Source of the DNA: JANWXD01 sp037446115
GTDB lineage: Bacteria > Acidobacteriota > Terriglobia > Bryobacterales > Bryobacteraceae
Length of the DNA stretch: 64,000 nucleotides
Assembly: GCA_037446115.1 (NCBI GenBank)
Contig: JBBIJF010000003.1
Coordinates: 124,001 to 188,000 of the forward strand
Direction: 5' to 3'
Numbering within the stretch: position 1 is the stretch's first letter; every line of letters starts with the position of its first letter. Shown here piece after piece: positions 18,373-26,998 of the stretch. Below the pieces are notes generated by a model that saw nothing but the letters and a program-made list of their open reading frames with translations, did not search any database and was not told the origin of the DNA. Both the position numbers and the translations under genes were made by a program.

Positions 18373-19131
18373 ATGGCACCCGACCTGAAACTGGCGATCC
18401 GGTTGCAAAGCTTGGATACCGAGATTCAGGAAGTCGAAGAGGAAATAGGCTCTCTCCCGCGCCACATCGCTGCCATCGAGAAGACCCTGGAGGCTCATCT
18501 ACGGCGGCTGGAAGCCGATCAGGCCGCCCTGGCGGCGAATCAAAAGGAGCGGCGCCGCCTGGAAGGCGAAGTTCAGATGCTGGAGCAAAAGGCCTCCCGC
18601 CTCAAGGACCAGATGATGGAGGCGAAGACCAATGAGCAGTACCGTGCCTTCCAGAAGGAGATCGAGTACGTGGAAAACGAAATCCGCAAGGCCGAGGATC
18701 GCATCCTGGATTTGATGGCGGAAGCCGAGACGCTGGAGCGGAACGTCAAGTCCGCCGAGGCCGCGCTGAAGGTGGAAAAGCAGCGCGTGGAGGCCGAAAA
18801 GGAGGAAGCCCGGAGGCGCACGAAGGCCGATGAGCAGCGCTTGCGAGAGTTGCGAAACGAACGGGAGCAAATTGTGGCGGCCCTGAGTCCCGGCGTTTAC
18901 TCCGCCTATCAAAAGATCCGGGCCAAGCGAAGGGGCTTGGCCGTCGTAGAGGTGGCGGACGGGCACTGCACCGGCTGCCACATCGCCCTCAGGCCGCAGT
19001 TCTATCAGGACGTCAAGGCGAATGAAAGCGTCATGTTCTGCGAGAGCTGCGGGCGTATCCTTTACTACAACCCGCCGCCGGTTCTCGAAGAAGACCTGGC
19101 TTCCCAGCCGAGTACGGCGCGCCCGCAATAG
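18373..19131 (+). CDS. Coiled-coil C4 zinc-ribbon protein
   Basis: A 252-residue protein of the bacterial family with a long N-terminal alpha-helical hairpin and a C-terminal C4 zinc ribbon (formerly DUF164, CT398-like). Residues about 5-175 are almost all Leu/Glu/Lys/Arg heptads; the ribbon uses C-T-G-C near residue 203 and C-E-S-C near residue 225, followed by R-I-L-Y-Y. The related CT398 of Chlamydia binds sigma-54 and secretion components, but the role here is unknown. The ATG at 18373 fits family N-termini (L-x-x-L-Q-x-L-D-x-E-I). It follows murJ by 7 bp. Confidence 0.85.
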   Translation: MAPDLKLAIRLQSLDTEIQEVEEEIGSLPRHIAAIEKTLEAHLRRLEADQAALAANQKERRRLEGEVQMLEQKASRLKDQMMEAKTNEQYRAFQKEIEYVENEIRKAEDRILDLMAEAETLERNVKSAEAALKVEKQRVEAEKEEARRRTKADEQRLRELRNEREQIVAALSPGVYSAYQKIRAKRRGLAVVEVADGHCTGCHIALRPQFYQDVKANESVMFCESCGRILYYNPPPVLEEDLASQPSTARPQ

Positions 19132-19300
19132 ACTTGCCTCGGATTCATGGGGGCGAAGGCCACCGCCGGCGTGCGGTTCAGTGTTTCGTCGTGATGGCCG
19201 GCGCAGCCAGGCTTCTTAGACGTAGGGAACCGCCCTCGCGTGGCGCTTTCGCCGGACGCCGCCAAGACGTCATCGCAGTGGAGGCGCTTCCCCCCGCGCA

Positions 19301-21769
19301 CTACGGCGCCGGGAGCGTAAGCACCCGCTCGATCGTGACCTGCTTGTCCGTGGCCGCACCCTCGGCCAGCGGTGAACCGGCTCCCTTCCGCCCGATCATC
19401 GCCCAAGAGTCCTGATAGCCCAGCGCCCCAATCAACCGGCTGCCGAAGAGTGTTCGAATCGCCTCTCTCGCCGCGGCATCCAGCTGGTAGGTTCCTTCGT
19501 CCGCAATCGCAAACAAGGCAATCGTTCCGGGGGGCAGTTCATTCAAGTAAGCCCTCAGACGCGCGGCAGCGCCAGGGTCGCCCCAAGTGTCGAAGCTTTG
19601 GACCCGAGAGAACACTCCGCCCGCCGGGTCTACGGCCAGCACGTTGATGCCGCGTCCCGGTCCGCCACCCGTTGTGGAGAACAGCGTGCGGCCGGCCCAT
19701 TCAAATTGCGCCAGCGGCCCCGCTTTGTATCCCCCCGAAACCACGCGGATGCGGATGTCGCCCCGGCTGGGCAGCACTGCGAAGCGTAGCTGCGCGCGGC
19801 CCGTGGCTGCTCCCGGGGCTGTCCCGAATAACGTCAGCGAGCCGGCTTCGGTCGGACGCGCTCCTGCTAAGGCCCGAAGCTCCAGACCTGCCGCATGGCC
19901 TGTAAAAGCCACGGGGCTGCGCAGCAGGATCCCCTCCGGCAGGTCCGGCGAGCGGAACAGCACCGGTCCACAATAGCCGTTACGTCCTTCGACCGCAACG
20001 GAGACGCTCTGGGGCGGTCCCCCTGCCTGCAATACGATGTCGCCGGCGCTTACCGCAAGTTCGATGCCCGGAACATCGGTTTCATCGGCGATGCTGAGCG
20101 GATAGGCGTTGCTCGAGTGACCGGAGGCGTGGACGGTCAGGCTGCCCGGGCCGCGAGGAGCCAGCCGGGGAACGCGCACGTTGATCTGGTTGACGCCGGG
20201 ATAGGCCTCGAGGGTGCCGGCGTAAAGGATTTCCGCCTTGAGGCCGCTGATCTCGGCTTCTACGGTATCGTATGGTCCGGAACCAAGACCAGTGAGGTAA
20301 ACCTCCAGCACGTCCCCCGGCCGCGCGCCGTTGGATTGCGAGACGCGGCAGTCTGTTCCCGGGCGCAGAACCGCTCCCGGAAAAATCCCGGGAGCATAGT
20401 CTTGAACCCGGAGTTCCAGAAAGTTGCTCGCCGCTCCCCAGCGGTAGAACACTGCCTTGTGCACGCCCGGTTGGAGCCCAACGGGCGTGAGTGCCGTGGC
20501 CGTTTCGGGCGACACCGCCCCGAGCCGCGCCGGAAGTCCGCCGATACAAAAACAGGATGTACCCGCGTGCAGCGTCCATTCCACCGCAGTCACAGCGGCC
20601 GACAGGTCGGAACCCGTGATGCGGACGAGCGCTGCGGGCGAAGTGACTGCCCCGCCGGAGGCCGCATGCAAGACCTCGTTGATGTTCACCGAATGCGGTC
20701 GGGAGGGTGTTGTTCCGCTCCAGAGTGACGCCAGCGCACGGAAAACGGCCCGCGGCGCCAGGCTGTCAAGGCCGGCTTCCCCGGTCGCCTCCACGCGGAA
20801 GATGCCGGCCCAGGCGTCGTTGCGGTAGCCATCCGGAAAAGATGGGTCGGGCATTACCCCGGGCACGTGGCGGCTCGGGTCAAATCCCTCCCTCCACCAC
20901 TCGTCGAGGAAGCTGAGGTAAACACCGCCCAGGACCCCCGGCGCCGCCTCGATCTGACGCGCAAGTGCGATCGCGGCTGTTGCCTGCGCTTCTTCGTCTT
21001 CTTGTCCGATGCGCCGGTCAAACGCGTCAATACCAAATTCGGAGACCAGGATCGGGAGCCGCGTCAGGCTTCGCGCGGTCTGAAGAACGGAGGAAAAGTC
21101 GCGGCTTCCCGGGGCGTTCCAAGCCCAGAAGGAGAGCCCCGGCGGTGCGCCGCGCAAGTTCTCCGGGCCGCGAACTGCCGTGGCGAGCAGCGGCGTGTCT
21201 TCCGGCGCCACCTTACGGAGGATCTCTGCGGCCTCGCCCAACAGCTGGAGAAACTCCGCGGGAGAGCCGGCGAACTTGCGGCTGTAGCCGTCCAGTACCT
21301 CGTTGCCGAAGACGTAACCGATCAGCCGCGGCATTGCGCGGAACCGCGCCGCATAGTCGCCAAAAGCGCGCAGAATTTCCTCGCGCCGCGAAAGGATGCT
21401 CCTGGCTGGGTCGTAATAAGGATCCAGAGGAAAGTCTGCAATCCAGTACAGCCCCGCTGTCTCAAGGACGGATACGAACGTCGAATCCCCTTCCGGGATC
21501 AAGGCGCGCGTGCGCACGGTGTTGGCGCCCATCGCAGCGATCAGCGGCAGATCACGCGCAAAGCGGCACGGCTGGCCTGCATACACCGCACCGCCGCGCT
21601 CGCCGACGGCGGCGTTCGAGTAGTTGACGCCCCGGATGAGGAGCGCCTGCGTGCCGATCCGGAGAACACCGTCCTCGAGTCTCGGGTGATCGCCCGCAGC
21701 CGCCGGAGGACCCGCCGGGAGCAACAGTGCAGCGCCGAACACGGCTAAGCGATTCCAGAAGCCTGCCAT
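19301..21769 (-). CDS. Secreted clan GH-A glycoside hydrolase with TIGR03437 C-terminal module
   Basis: An 822-residue exported enzyme. After a signal peptide (to about residue 26) residues 30-340 form a TIM-barrel: R-G-V-N-Y-S-N at the first strand, F-G-N-E near residue 155 as the likely acid/base Glu, and V-S-E-F-G near residue 244 as the nucleophile, the clan GH-A pattern of GH2/GH5-type enzymes. The family number cannot be fixed from sequence alone. Residues about 350-580 match the Solibacter C-terminal domain (TIGR03437) type: A-P-G-I-F, Y-L-T-G-L-G, Y-P-G-V-N-Q-I-N-V-R-V-P. A further beta-rich tail of about 240 residues ends the protein, including an ILEI/GG-domain-like section (D-P-A-G-G-V-F-S-R-V-Q-S-F-D-T-W-G-D in pieces). 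Substrate unknown. Confidence 0.82.
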   Translation of the reverse strand: MAGFWNRLAVFGAALLLPAGPPAAAGDHPRLEDGVLRIGTQALLIRGVNYSNAAVGERGGAVYAGQPCRFARDLPLIAAMGANTVRTRALIPEGDSTFVSVLETAGLYWIADFPLDPYYDPARSILSRREEILRAFGDYAARFRAMPRLIGYVFGNEVLDGYSRKFAGSPAEFLQLLGEAAEILRKVAPEDTPLLATAVRGPENLRGAPPGLSFWAWNAPGSRDFSSVLQTARSLTRLPILVSEFGIDAFDRRIGQEDEEAQATAAIALARQIEAAPGVLGGVYLSFLDEWWREGFDPSRHVPGVMPDPSFPDGYRNDAWAGIFRVEATGEAGLDSLAPRAVFRALASLWSGTTPSRPHSVNINEVLHAASGGAVTSPAALVRITGSDLSAAVTAVEWTLHAGTSCFCIGGLPARLGAVSPETATALTPVGLQPGVHKAVFYRWGAASNFLELRVQDYAPGIFPGAVLRPGTDCRVSQSNGARPGDVLEVYLTGLGSGPYDTVEAEISGLKAEILYAGTLEAYPGVNQINVRVPRLAPRGPGSLTVHASGHSSNAYPLSIADETDVPGIELAVSAGDIVLQAGGPPQSVSVAVEGRNGYCGPVLFRSPDLPEGILLRSPVAFTGHAAGLELRALAGARPTEAGSLTLFGTAPGAATGRAQLRFAVLPSRGDIRIRVVSGGYKAGPLAQFEWAGRTLFSTTGGGPGRGINVLAVDPAGGVFSRVQSFDTWGDPGAAARLRAYLNELPPGTIALFAIADEGTYQLDAAAREAIRTLFGSRLIGALGYQDSWAMIGRKGAGSPLAEGAATDKQVTIERVLTLPAP

Positions 21770-21843
21770 GGGCGAGTTTTCCCATTGAATTACGTGCCTC
21801 TCCGGGGCCTTCTTTCTCAGGGCGCGGGCGATAAGTCGCGTAG

Positions 21844-23625
21844 ATGTTTCGGATGAAACGCCTTATTCTCCTGCTTTGTCCCGTCTGGGTCTCATTCGGC
21901 GCGGGCCGGATCTCGCTGAAGACAGCGCGAGTGGACACTGATCCGGACTGGAGGGCAGTGCTGGCTGAGCCGGTCAAGCGGCGCCATCCCTCACGCTCCC
22001 ACTTCCTGGTTGAACTGGATTCCCCGCCGACGCTGGAAACGATCCGCGCGTTACAACGGCAGGGCGTCTCCATCGCAGGCTATGTGGCTGAGCGCGTGTT
22101 GGTCGTCGGCGCCAGCGATGCGGCCGATCTGGACGGAGTACGGATCGTGGGTGCGGCCCGCCTTCGGCCACACCACAAGCTAAGTCCGGCGCTCGCCCGC
22201 GAGTCTTCCAAAGAGCCTTTCTGGGTCATTGTGCAGTTCTTCGCCGATGTAGATCCCTTCGAAGCACGTGCCCTTGCGGCCGAGGCGGGCCTGGAGATCC
22301 GTGAAAATCCGTCTCTGCGGCCCGGGGATCTGCTGGTGCGGGTTCGCCGCGACCGCCTGGAGCAGCTCGCGGAGTTCGACGAGGTGGCTTACGTGTTTCC
22401 GGCTCCGGAATCGCTGGCAGCCGGAGAGCGGCTGGCCGCATGCCTGGGAGCGATGACGCTGTCGGGACCGGCGGCGCCCTTTGCCGCCCGGGTGAGCGAA
22501 GGCTGGGACGGCCCGGGCTTGGGCAGTGCGGTGCTCGGCTACTTTTTCGAGTCACTGCCGAGCCGGCTGGACAATCTGGCGGCTCGCGCCGAACTCGGCC
22601 GTGCGCTCGAGGAATGGGCGCGCTACGCCGCCCTGAGCTTCGTTCCGGTGGGTGTTCCGGACCAGCGCCGCACACTTCAGGTACGGTTCGGCGCGCGCAA
22701 CCACGGAGACGCTTTCCCTTTCGACGGCCCCAGCGGTGTGCTGGCTCATACGTTTTATCCCTCGCCGCCGAACGCAGAGACTCTGGCCGGGGATATGCAT
22801 TTCGATGACGACGAAGAGTGGGTCGTCGGTCCCAACCTGAGCTATCGCTCGATTGATCTGTTTTCCGTGGCGCTGCATGAATCCGGTCACGCGTTGGGCC
22901 TGACGCACGTCGACACGCCGGGGGCGGTGATGTATCCGTACTACCGGCGGGTCACGGGGCTGGCCGAAGCTGACATTGCCGCCATTCAGCAACTTTACGC
23001 TGCGCCTTCGCCCGGCCCCGCACCGGACCCGCCGCAAGATCCTCCCGCTCCGGCGCCTACGGTGCCTCCGCAGATAGAAATCACTGCGCCGACCTCCGGC
23101 ACATCCTTTTCTACGAGCGTTCCCTGGGTGATTCTGAGCGGAACGGCGTCTCATCCCTCCGGCATCGCACGCGTGGAGTGGAGAACTTCCAGCGGTTCTT
23201 CCGGAATCGCAAGCGGCGCAGAGAGATGGACGACAGGCACGCTCCCCCTTTCGGCAGGAACGGTGACGATCACCGTAGTCGCCTACGCGCGCTCGGGAGA
23301 AACCGCCTCACGCCCGCTGTCCGTCACGTATGCGCCCTCGGGCCCGGACACGACCGCTCCGGTGCTGCAGGTCACCGATCCGCTTTCAACCAACGTACTG
23401 ACCGCTGCGACGACGATCTCCGTGCGTGGCACGGCCTTCGACAATGTAGCCGTTACACGGGTAATCTGGTCCACGTCTGCCGGACACTCGGGCACCGCCT
23501 CGGGAACCGAGCGCTGGGACACCGGCCCGATCCCGCTCCTGGCGGGCACAAACCGCATCGTTGTGCGCGCATTCGACGCGGCTGGAAACAGCTCCTGGCG
23601 CTCTCTGACCGTGACGCGGTGGTGA
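21844..23625 (+). CDS. Matrixin-type (M10) metalloprotease with Ig-like repeats
   Basis: A 593-residue secreted protease. Signal peptide at the start (an ATG at 21853 is an equally good start). Residues about 50-185 look like two inhibitor-I9-like propeptide domains, unusual for this family. The catalytic domain spans about 213-390, with zinc motif H-E-S-G-H-A-L-G-L-T-H at 345-355 and the Met-turn A-V-M-Y-P at about 361-365. A Pro-rich linker (about 392-412) leads to two related Ig-like repeats of roughly 90 residues, each carrying V-x-W-x-T/S-S-x-G and W-x-T-G-x-x-P-L. Divergently placed to the glycosidase gene, 74 bp away. Likely cell-surface or extracellular protein turnover. Confidence 0.85.
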   Translation: MFRMKRLILLLCPVWVSFGAGRISLKTARVDTDPDWRAVLAEPVKRRHPSRSHFLVELDSPPTLETIRALQRQGVSIAGYVAERVLVVGASDAADLDGVRIVGAARLRPHHKLSPALARESSKEPFWVIVQFFADVDPFEARALAAEAGLEIRENPSLRPGDLLVRVRRDRLEQLAEFDEVAYVFPAPESLAAGERLAACLGAMTLSGPAAPFAARVSEGWDGPGLGSAVLGYFFESLPSRLDNLAARAELGRALEEWARYAALSFVPVGVPDQRRTLQVRFGARNHGDAFPFDGPSGVLAHTFYPSPPNAETLAGDMHFDDDEEWVVGPNLSYRSIDLFSVALHESGHALGLTHVDTPGAVMYPYYRRVTGLAEADIAAIQQLYAAPSPGPAPDPPQDPPAPAPTVPPQIEITAPTSGTSFSTSVPWVILSGTASHPSGIARVEWRTSSGSSGIASGAERWTTGTLPLSAGTVTITVVAYARSGETASRPLSVTYAPSGPDTTAPVLQVTDPLSTNVLTAATTISVRGTAFDNVAVTRVIWSTSAGHSGTASGTERWDTGPIPLLAGTNRIVVRAFDAAGNSSWRSLTVTRW

Positions 23626-23741
23626 GCCGCGCACGTCGGCCAGACACGCAGTGTCGCTCACGGGCTGATTCTGCCCGTTCGCTGATTCGTGCGATCCTTT
23701 TCCGGCCCTGTGACGTCTGTATCTATGTGAGGATTTCGACC

Positions 23742-24014
23742 GTGCCTGAACGATCGCAGTTCTGGGAATTGCGCGAGGCGTACGAAGCTGCGTTTCGCGA
23801 ACTGGCTCATCGCGTGCGCACGCTGCAAGCTCTCGGCGGACAGGCGGAAGCGGATGTGCGGGAACTTGAGGAGTGCCGCCTGCGCGTCGCGGAAGCCCTG
23901 GAAACATATCGCGAGCGCCGCGACCGACTGGCCGCGCTCATGTTGGCGAGCGCCGCCGACGGCAAAGAACGGGACTTTGCCCGGGCCGCCGTCTCGGGGG
24001 GATCTCCCCTGTAA
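23742..24014 (+). CDS. Small coiled-coil protein, unknown function
   Basis: The GTG at 23742 is chosen because GTGAGGA lies about 10 bases upstream; the long open frame before it overlaps the protease gene. The 90-residue product is mostly charged helix (residues 5-70, Glu/Arg/Leu heptads) with a short disordered tail. No signal peptide or TM helix and no family recognised. It sits 117 bp after the protease and just before the tRNA on the opposite strand. Confidence 0.5.
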   Translation: MPERSQFWELREAYEAAFRELAHRVRTLQALGGQAEADVRELEECRLRVAEALETYRERRDRLAALMLASAADGKERDFARAAVSGGSPL

Positions 24015-24071
24015 TCACAGGCACGCGGGTCCGCCAAACCGTTGTTCGCTCTAACCGCACGGGAAAAAAGC

Positions 24072-24162
24072 TGGTGCTGGAGGAGGGGGTCGAACCCTCA
24101 TGGAGCGTGGGAGCTCCGCGGGATTTTGAGTCCCGTGCGTCTGCCAGTTCCGCCACTCCAGC
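24072..24162 (-). tRNA. tRNA-Leu(CAA)
   Basis: Reading the minus strand from 24162: acceptor GCTGGAG pairing with CTCCAGC, discriminator A and an encoded CCA; D-arm with GGC-type loop; anticodon stem CGGGA/TCCCG around loop CTCAAAA giving anticodon CAA (codon TTG); a long variable arm (GGAGCTCC-type) as in class II tRNAs; and T-loop TTCGACC. The class II variable arm with CAA fits Leu. Six T residues follow two bases after the CCA and may serve as the transcription end. Confidence 0.96.
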
Positions 24163-24179
24163 AGGCCGCGTCACTTCCG

Positions 24180-24185
24180 AGTATA
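24180..24185 (-). promoter_or_regulatory. Possible -10 hexamer for tRNA-Leu
   Basis: TATACT on the minus strand, about 18 bp before the tRNA 5' end and just after the stop of the aldolase gene. No convincing -35, so the tRNA may also be read through from the aldolase transcript. Confidence 0.35.
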
Positions 24186-24192
24186 ACAACCG

Positions 24193-24957
24193 TCAGAGCA
24201 ACTGAGACGCAATCTGGCAGGCGCGCTCCCAGAGCATGCCCGCTTCGCTCCCGCAGCCGATGAAACGCATGCCGCGCTGCTTCCAGAAGGCCGCCACTTC
24301 GACGCTCCGCGTCTGGATGCCCGGCGCCACGCCCGCCCGCTCGCAGGCGTCCCGCACGGCTTCCACCGCCTCGACGACCCTCGGGTGGAGAAACTCACCG
24401 GGAACGCCGAGCGAGATGGAGAGGTCCGCGGGTCCGACCATGACGGCGTCCAGGCCCGGAACCGCCAGCAGCTCGCCTCGGGCCTCCACCGCCCGCCGGG
24501 TTTCGATCTGAAGCACGACCATGGTGTTCTCGTTCGCGTGCCGGATGATCTCGGCGAAATCGGCTTTTTCGTAACCGATGTGCACTGCCATGAGTCCGTA
24601 GCCGCGCACGCCCACCGGCGGAAAGCGGGCCCAGCTCACGGCCGTGGCCAGCAGCTCCGGTGACTCGACTCGTGGAAAAATCACGCCTTGCGCTCCGCAG
24701 TCGAGCGCGCGCGCCACCAGGGCGTATTGCATGTCCGCGACACGCACCAGGGGACACAATCCTGCCAGGTTGGCCACACGACAAATATCCTGTACCGTCT
24801 CCAGATCGAAACCCCCGTGTTCGGTGTCCAGAAACGCCCAGTGGAAGCCCGCCGCCGCCAGCAGGCGCGCAATCTCCGGCGAGCGGAACTGTCCGAAGTT
24901 GACGCCGAGTTGAAACTTACCTTCTCGCAGGGCTTGCTTGACAAGATTGGGTTTCAC
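24193..24957 (-). CDS. HpcH/HpaI-family aldolase
   Basis: A 254-residue class II (metal-dependent) aldolase of the HpaI/2-dehydro-3-deoxy-sugar-acid aldolase family, cleaving a 2-keto-4-hydroxy acid to pyruvate (or a keto acid) and an aldehyde. Start GTG 24957 begins V-K-P-N-L-V-K-Q; the open frame upstream overlaps bshC and is not homologous to anything. Motifs: L-D-T-E-H-G-G near residue 45, G-V-I-F-P-R-V-E near residue 110 (metal Glu), Q-I-E-T-R near residue 155, and V-G-P-A-D-L-S-I-S-L-G near residue 185 (metal Asp). It begins 7 bases after the bshC stop and is probably in the same transcript. Natural substrate cannot be told. Confidence 0.88.
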   Translation of the reverse strand: MKPNLVKQALREGKFQLGVNFGQFRSPEIARLLAAAGFHWAFLDTEHGGFDLETVQDICRVANLAGLCPLVRVADMQYALVARALDCGAQGVIFPRVESPELLATAVSWARFPPVGVRGYGLMAVHIGYEKADFAEIIRHANENTMVVLQIETRRAVEARGELLAVPGLDAVMVGPADLSISLGVPGEFLHPRVVEAVEAVRDACERAGVAPGIQTRSVEVAAFWKQRGMRFIGCGSEAGMLWERACQIASQLL

Positions 24958-24964
24958 TGTGGTT

Positions 24965-26545
24965 TCAAAGCACGAGCACTTGATGGTCGGGACAATCCAG
25001 GCGAACACTCTCGTAGATATGCTCGAGCGCGCCCAGGCCGCGCTGCGCCAGAAACGGCAGGATCGAGTAGAAGCGCTCCTGCAGGTGCTTGTGGGGATAA
25101 ACGAGGTTGTGCAAATACTCGGCATCCCGGAGGGCGCGTGCATCGCGCCGCAGCGCTTCCCGCGCCGTCTTTCGCTCGATCTTGGAGAGCTGGTAGAGGA
25201 TCTTGCGGCCGCTGCGCTCCATGGCCTCGTCGAGTGTCGGATCGAAGCGCCGCAGCTCTTCCCGCACGTGTTCGATCTCCTGTGCGATGCGTTCCCGAGC
25301 GGCAGCCATCCGGTCTTTTAAATCCGGCGGCGTCAGCATCCGCGCGATGCGGTCGTGGAGCATCGTTTCGCTTGCAAACAGGTCCGTCAAGCCCAGACTG
25401 TAGCGTGTCATCAGCTTGTCCCCGCGCGGGTCAAGCAGGGTAAAGCTTGCCCGGTGCACGAACACAGGGGCGCGGCCGAGCAGGGCCTCATAAAGGACTT
25501 GCGATTGAGCCAGATAGGCCAGCTCCGCCGGACCCGCCACACAAGCCACGGTGGGCAGGATGTAATCCTGAACCACAGGCCGCAGCAGCGCGTTCGGGGA
25601 CAGCTTCTCGGCCTGCGCGGCCAGCTCCGGCGCCGAAACGGTCTTACCGCCCGGCATCACATAGGAGCCGTCGTTTCGTCGCAAAGGACGTCGCTTCCCA
25701 TCCTCGAGCAGAAACACCAGCGAGGTGTCCGGTTGCACGCGGACCTGCACGTGATAGCCGGCAGCCTCCAGGGAGAGGTTTCGCGCCGCAAGACGCTCGG
25801 CCAGCTGGCCGGCATGGTGGACCGCTTCCCGCAACAGTGGGGCCGCCAGGGCCCGGAATGCAGGGTGCAGCGGGTCAAGCACCAGCAGCCCGCGCGTCGC
25901 GAACAGACGCCGCAACAGGTGCGCGAAGGCCGCTGCGAACGTCCGTCCCGGGACGTAGCTTTCCTCGATCAGTTCCACAACCTCCCCGCCGTGAGGAAAT
26001 GCGGCGAGTGAGTCCCGGAGCGCGGGCGCCACCGCCTGCGGCAGAACGACTCGCCCGGCAGGGGTGTGGGCCGATGCTGCTGCCGCCGCCTCGATGCGCA
26101 CCGGCCGGCCCGCCGTGTCGAAAATCCAGCAGTGGTTCACTTCCCCCAGGTCGTGGTCTTCCGTTGCCATCCAGAAAACGGGAACCGCCCGCAGCCCGCG
26201 CGCCGTGAGGTGCCGCGCCAGCTTGAGCGCCGTAAGAGCCTTATAAGCCGTGTACGCCGGACCGGAACAAAGGCCCACCTGCTGTCCTGTCGCCACGACC
26301 ACCGTTTCCGGCCGGGCCAGTTGTTCCAGGGCAGGTGAGTCGCCGTTGAGCTCGCGCAGCGCCGCAACCAGCGCCGCCCGCCGCTCAGCCGGATAGCGGA
26401 TGGCCGCTGCGGCGCTGCGGTAGCTTTCCCAGTCCAGCGGCGGAAAGGGGTAGAACGGTGCAACCCGGTCGAAATGATAAAGAAAATCCGCAAACAGGCT
26501 GGTCGTATGCGGCAGTTCCGTGTGGCGCACGCACCGGGATTCCAT
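24965..26545 (-). CDS. bshC: BshC, putative cysteine-adding enzyme of bacillithiol synthesis
   Basis: Adds cysteine to glucosaminyl-malate in the last step of bacillithiol formation in Bacillus; homologues occur in several other phyla including Acidobacteriota. The start ATG 26545 gives 526 residues beginning with the family-like R-C-V-x-x-x-x-L-P-H-T-T-S-L-F; a GTG at 26575 is also open. The Rossmann-like core shows A-T-G-Q-Q-V-G-L-C-S-G-P near residue 87 and P-V-F-W-M-A-T-E-D-H-D-L near residue 125, both hallmark strings; a long C-terminal coiled coil spans about residues 425-480. bshA and bshB are not in the window. Confidence 0.88.
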   Translation of the reverse strand: MESRCVRHTELPHTTSLFADFLYHFDRVAPFYPFPPLDWESYRSAAAAIRYPAERRAALVAALRELNGDSPALEQLARPETVVVATGQQVGLCSGPAYTAYKALTALKLARHLTARGLRAVPVFWMATEDHDLGEVNHCWIFDTAGRPVRIEAAAAASAHTPAGRVVLPQAVAPALRDSLAAFPHGGEVVELIEESYVPGRTFAAAFAHLLRRLFATRGLLVLDPLHPAFRALAAPLLREAVHHAGQLAERLAARNLSLEAAGYHVQVRVQPDTSLVFLLEDGKRRPLRRNDGSYVMPGGKTVSAPELAAQAEKLSPNALLRPVVQDYILPTVACVAGPAELAYLAQSQVLYEALLGRAPVFVHRASFTLLDPRGDKLMTRYSLGLTDLFASETMLHDRIARMLTPPDLKDRMAAARERIAQEIEHVREELRRFDPTLDEAMERSGRKILYQLSKIERKTAREALRRDARALRDAEYLHNLVYPHKHLQERFYSILPFLAQRGLGALEHIYESVRLDCPDHQVLVL

Positions 26546-26576
26546 CAGAAAGTCCAAGCCTAACAGATGCGCCACA

Positions 26577-26592
26577 GGCGACGAAAGTCGCC
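26577..26592. other. GNRA-type hairpin in the bshC/frataxin-like intergenic region
   Basis: GGCGAC and GTCGCC pair perfectly around a GAAA tetraloop. It lies in the 113-bp gap between divergent genes, upstream of both start codons, so it could sit in a 5' leader on either strand. No T-run follows, so it is not a simple terminator. Confidence 0.45.
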
Positions 26593-26658
26593 GGATTTGC
26601 TAACTTCGTATAGAGCCTGTCGCGCGAAGTCGCGGGCGGCGGGCCGAAAGCGCGGGTG

Positions 26659-26994
26659 ATGAAAGCCGATTCCGAACTGGCGGCAAAGGCCCGGCAGGCC
26701 CTGCAGGATCTGTACAAGGAGCTGCTGGTCGCGGCGGAAGATTACGGCCTGGCGGTGCACCTTGACGGAGACGTGATCAGGGTCAGCACCCGCGGCCGCG
26801 GAGCGCGCTCTGGTAAAGTCATCATCGAAGCACGGGCTTCCGGACAGGTTTGGATCCACGCCTCCTCGCAGCTCAGCAAGCTCGATTGGGACGTGGTTGA
26901 AAACGACTTTGTCCTGGGTGCGACGGCGCAGACCCTGAAACAAGTCACTGCGGAAGTGCTGTCCCGCGAGTTCGGCGAGGATATCACGCTGTAG
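26659..26994 (+). CDS. Frataxin/CyaY-like small protein
   Basis: ATG 26659 (a GTG just before is less likely) gives 111 residues. The pattern is that of frataxin: an N-terminal acidic helix (E-L-A-A-K-A-R-Q-A-L-x-D-L-Y-K-E-L), a beta-sheet including G-K-V-I-I-E-A and Q-V-W-I-H-A-S-S-x-x-x-K-L-D-W-D, and a C-terminal helix. CyaY proteins bind iron and modulate iron-sulfur cluster assembly. The match is structural in style, not strong in identity, and the acidic ridge is modest. It lies 4 bp before hemW, an enzyme that needs an iron-sulfur cluster, which suits such a role. Confidence 0.55.
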   Translation: MKADSELAAKARQALQDLYKELLVAAEDYGLAVHLDGDVIRVSTRGRGARSGKVIIEARASGQVWIHASSQLSKLDWDVVENDFVLGATAQTLKQVTAEVLSREFGEDITL

Positions 26995-26998
26995 GGCA

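Noticed and set aside
19132..19300. Search for RNase P RNA or another structured RNA after the zinc-ribbon gene
   Set aside because: The conserved RNase P core sequences are absent and I see no stable long-range pairing.
24958..25143. N-terminal extension of the HpaI aldolase frame
   Set aside because: The extension lies inside bshC on the same strand in another frame and does not resemble aldolases; the GTG at 24957 gives the normal family length.
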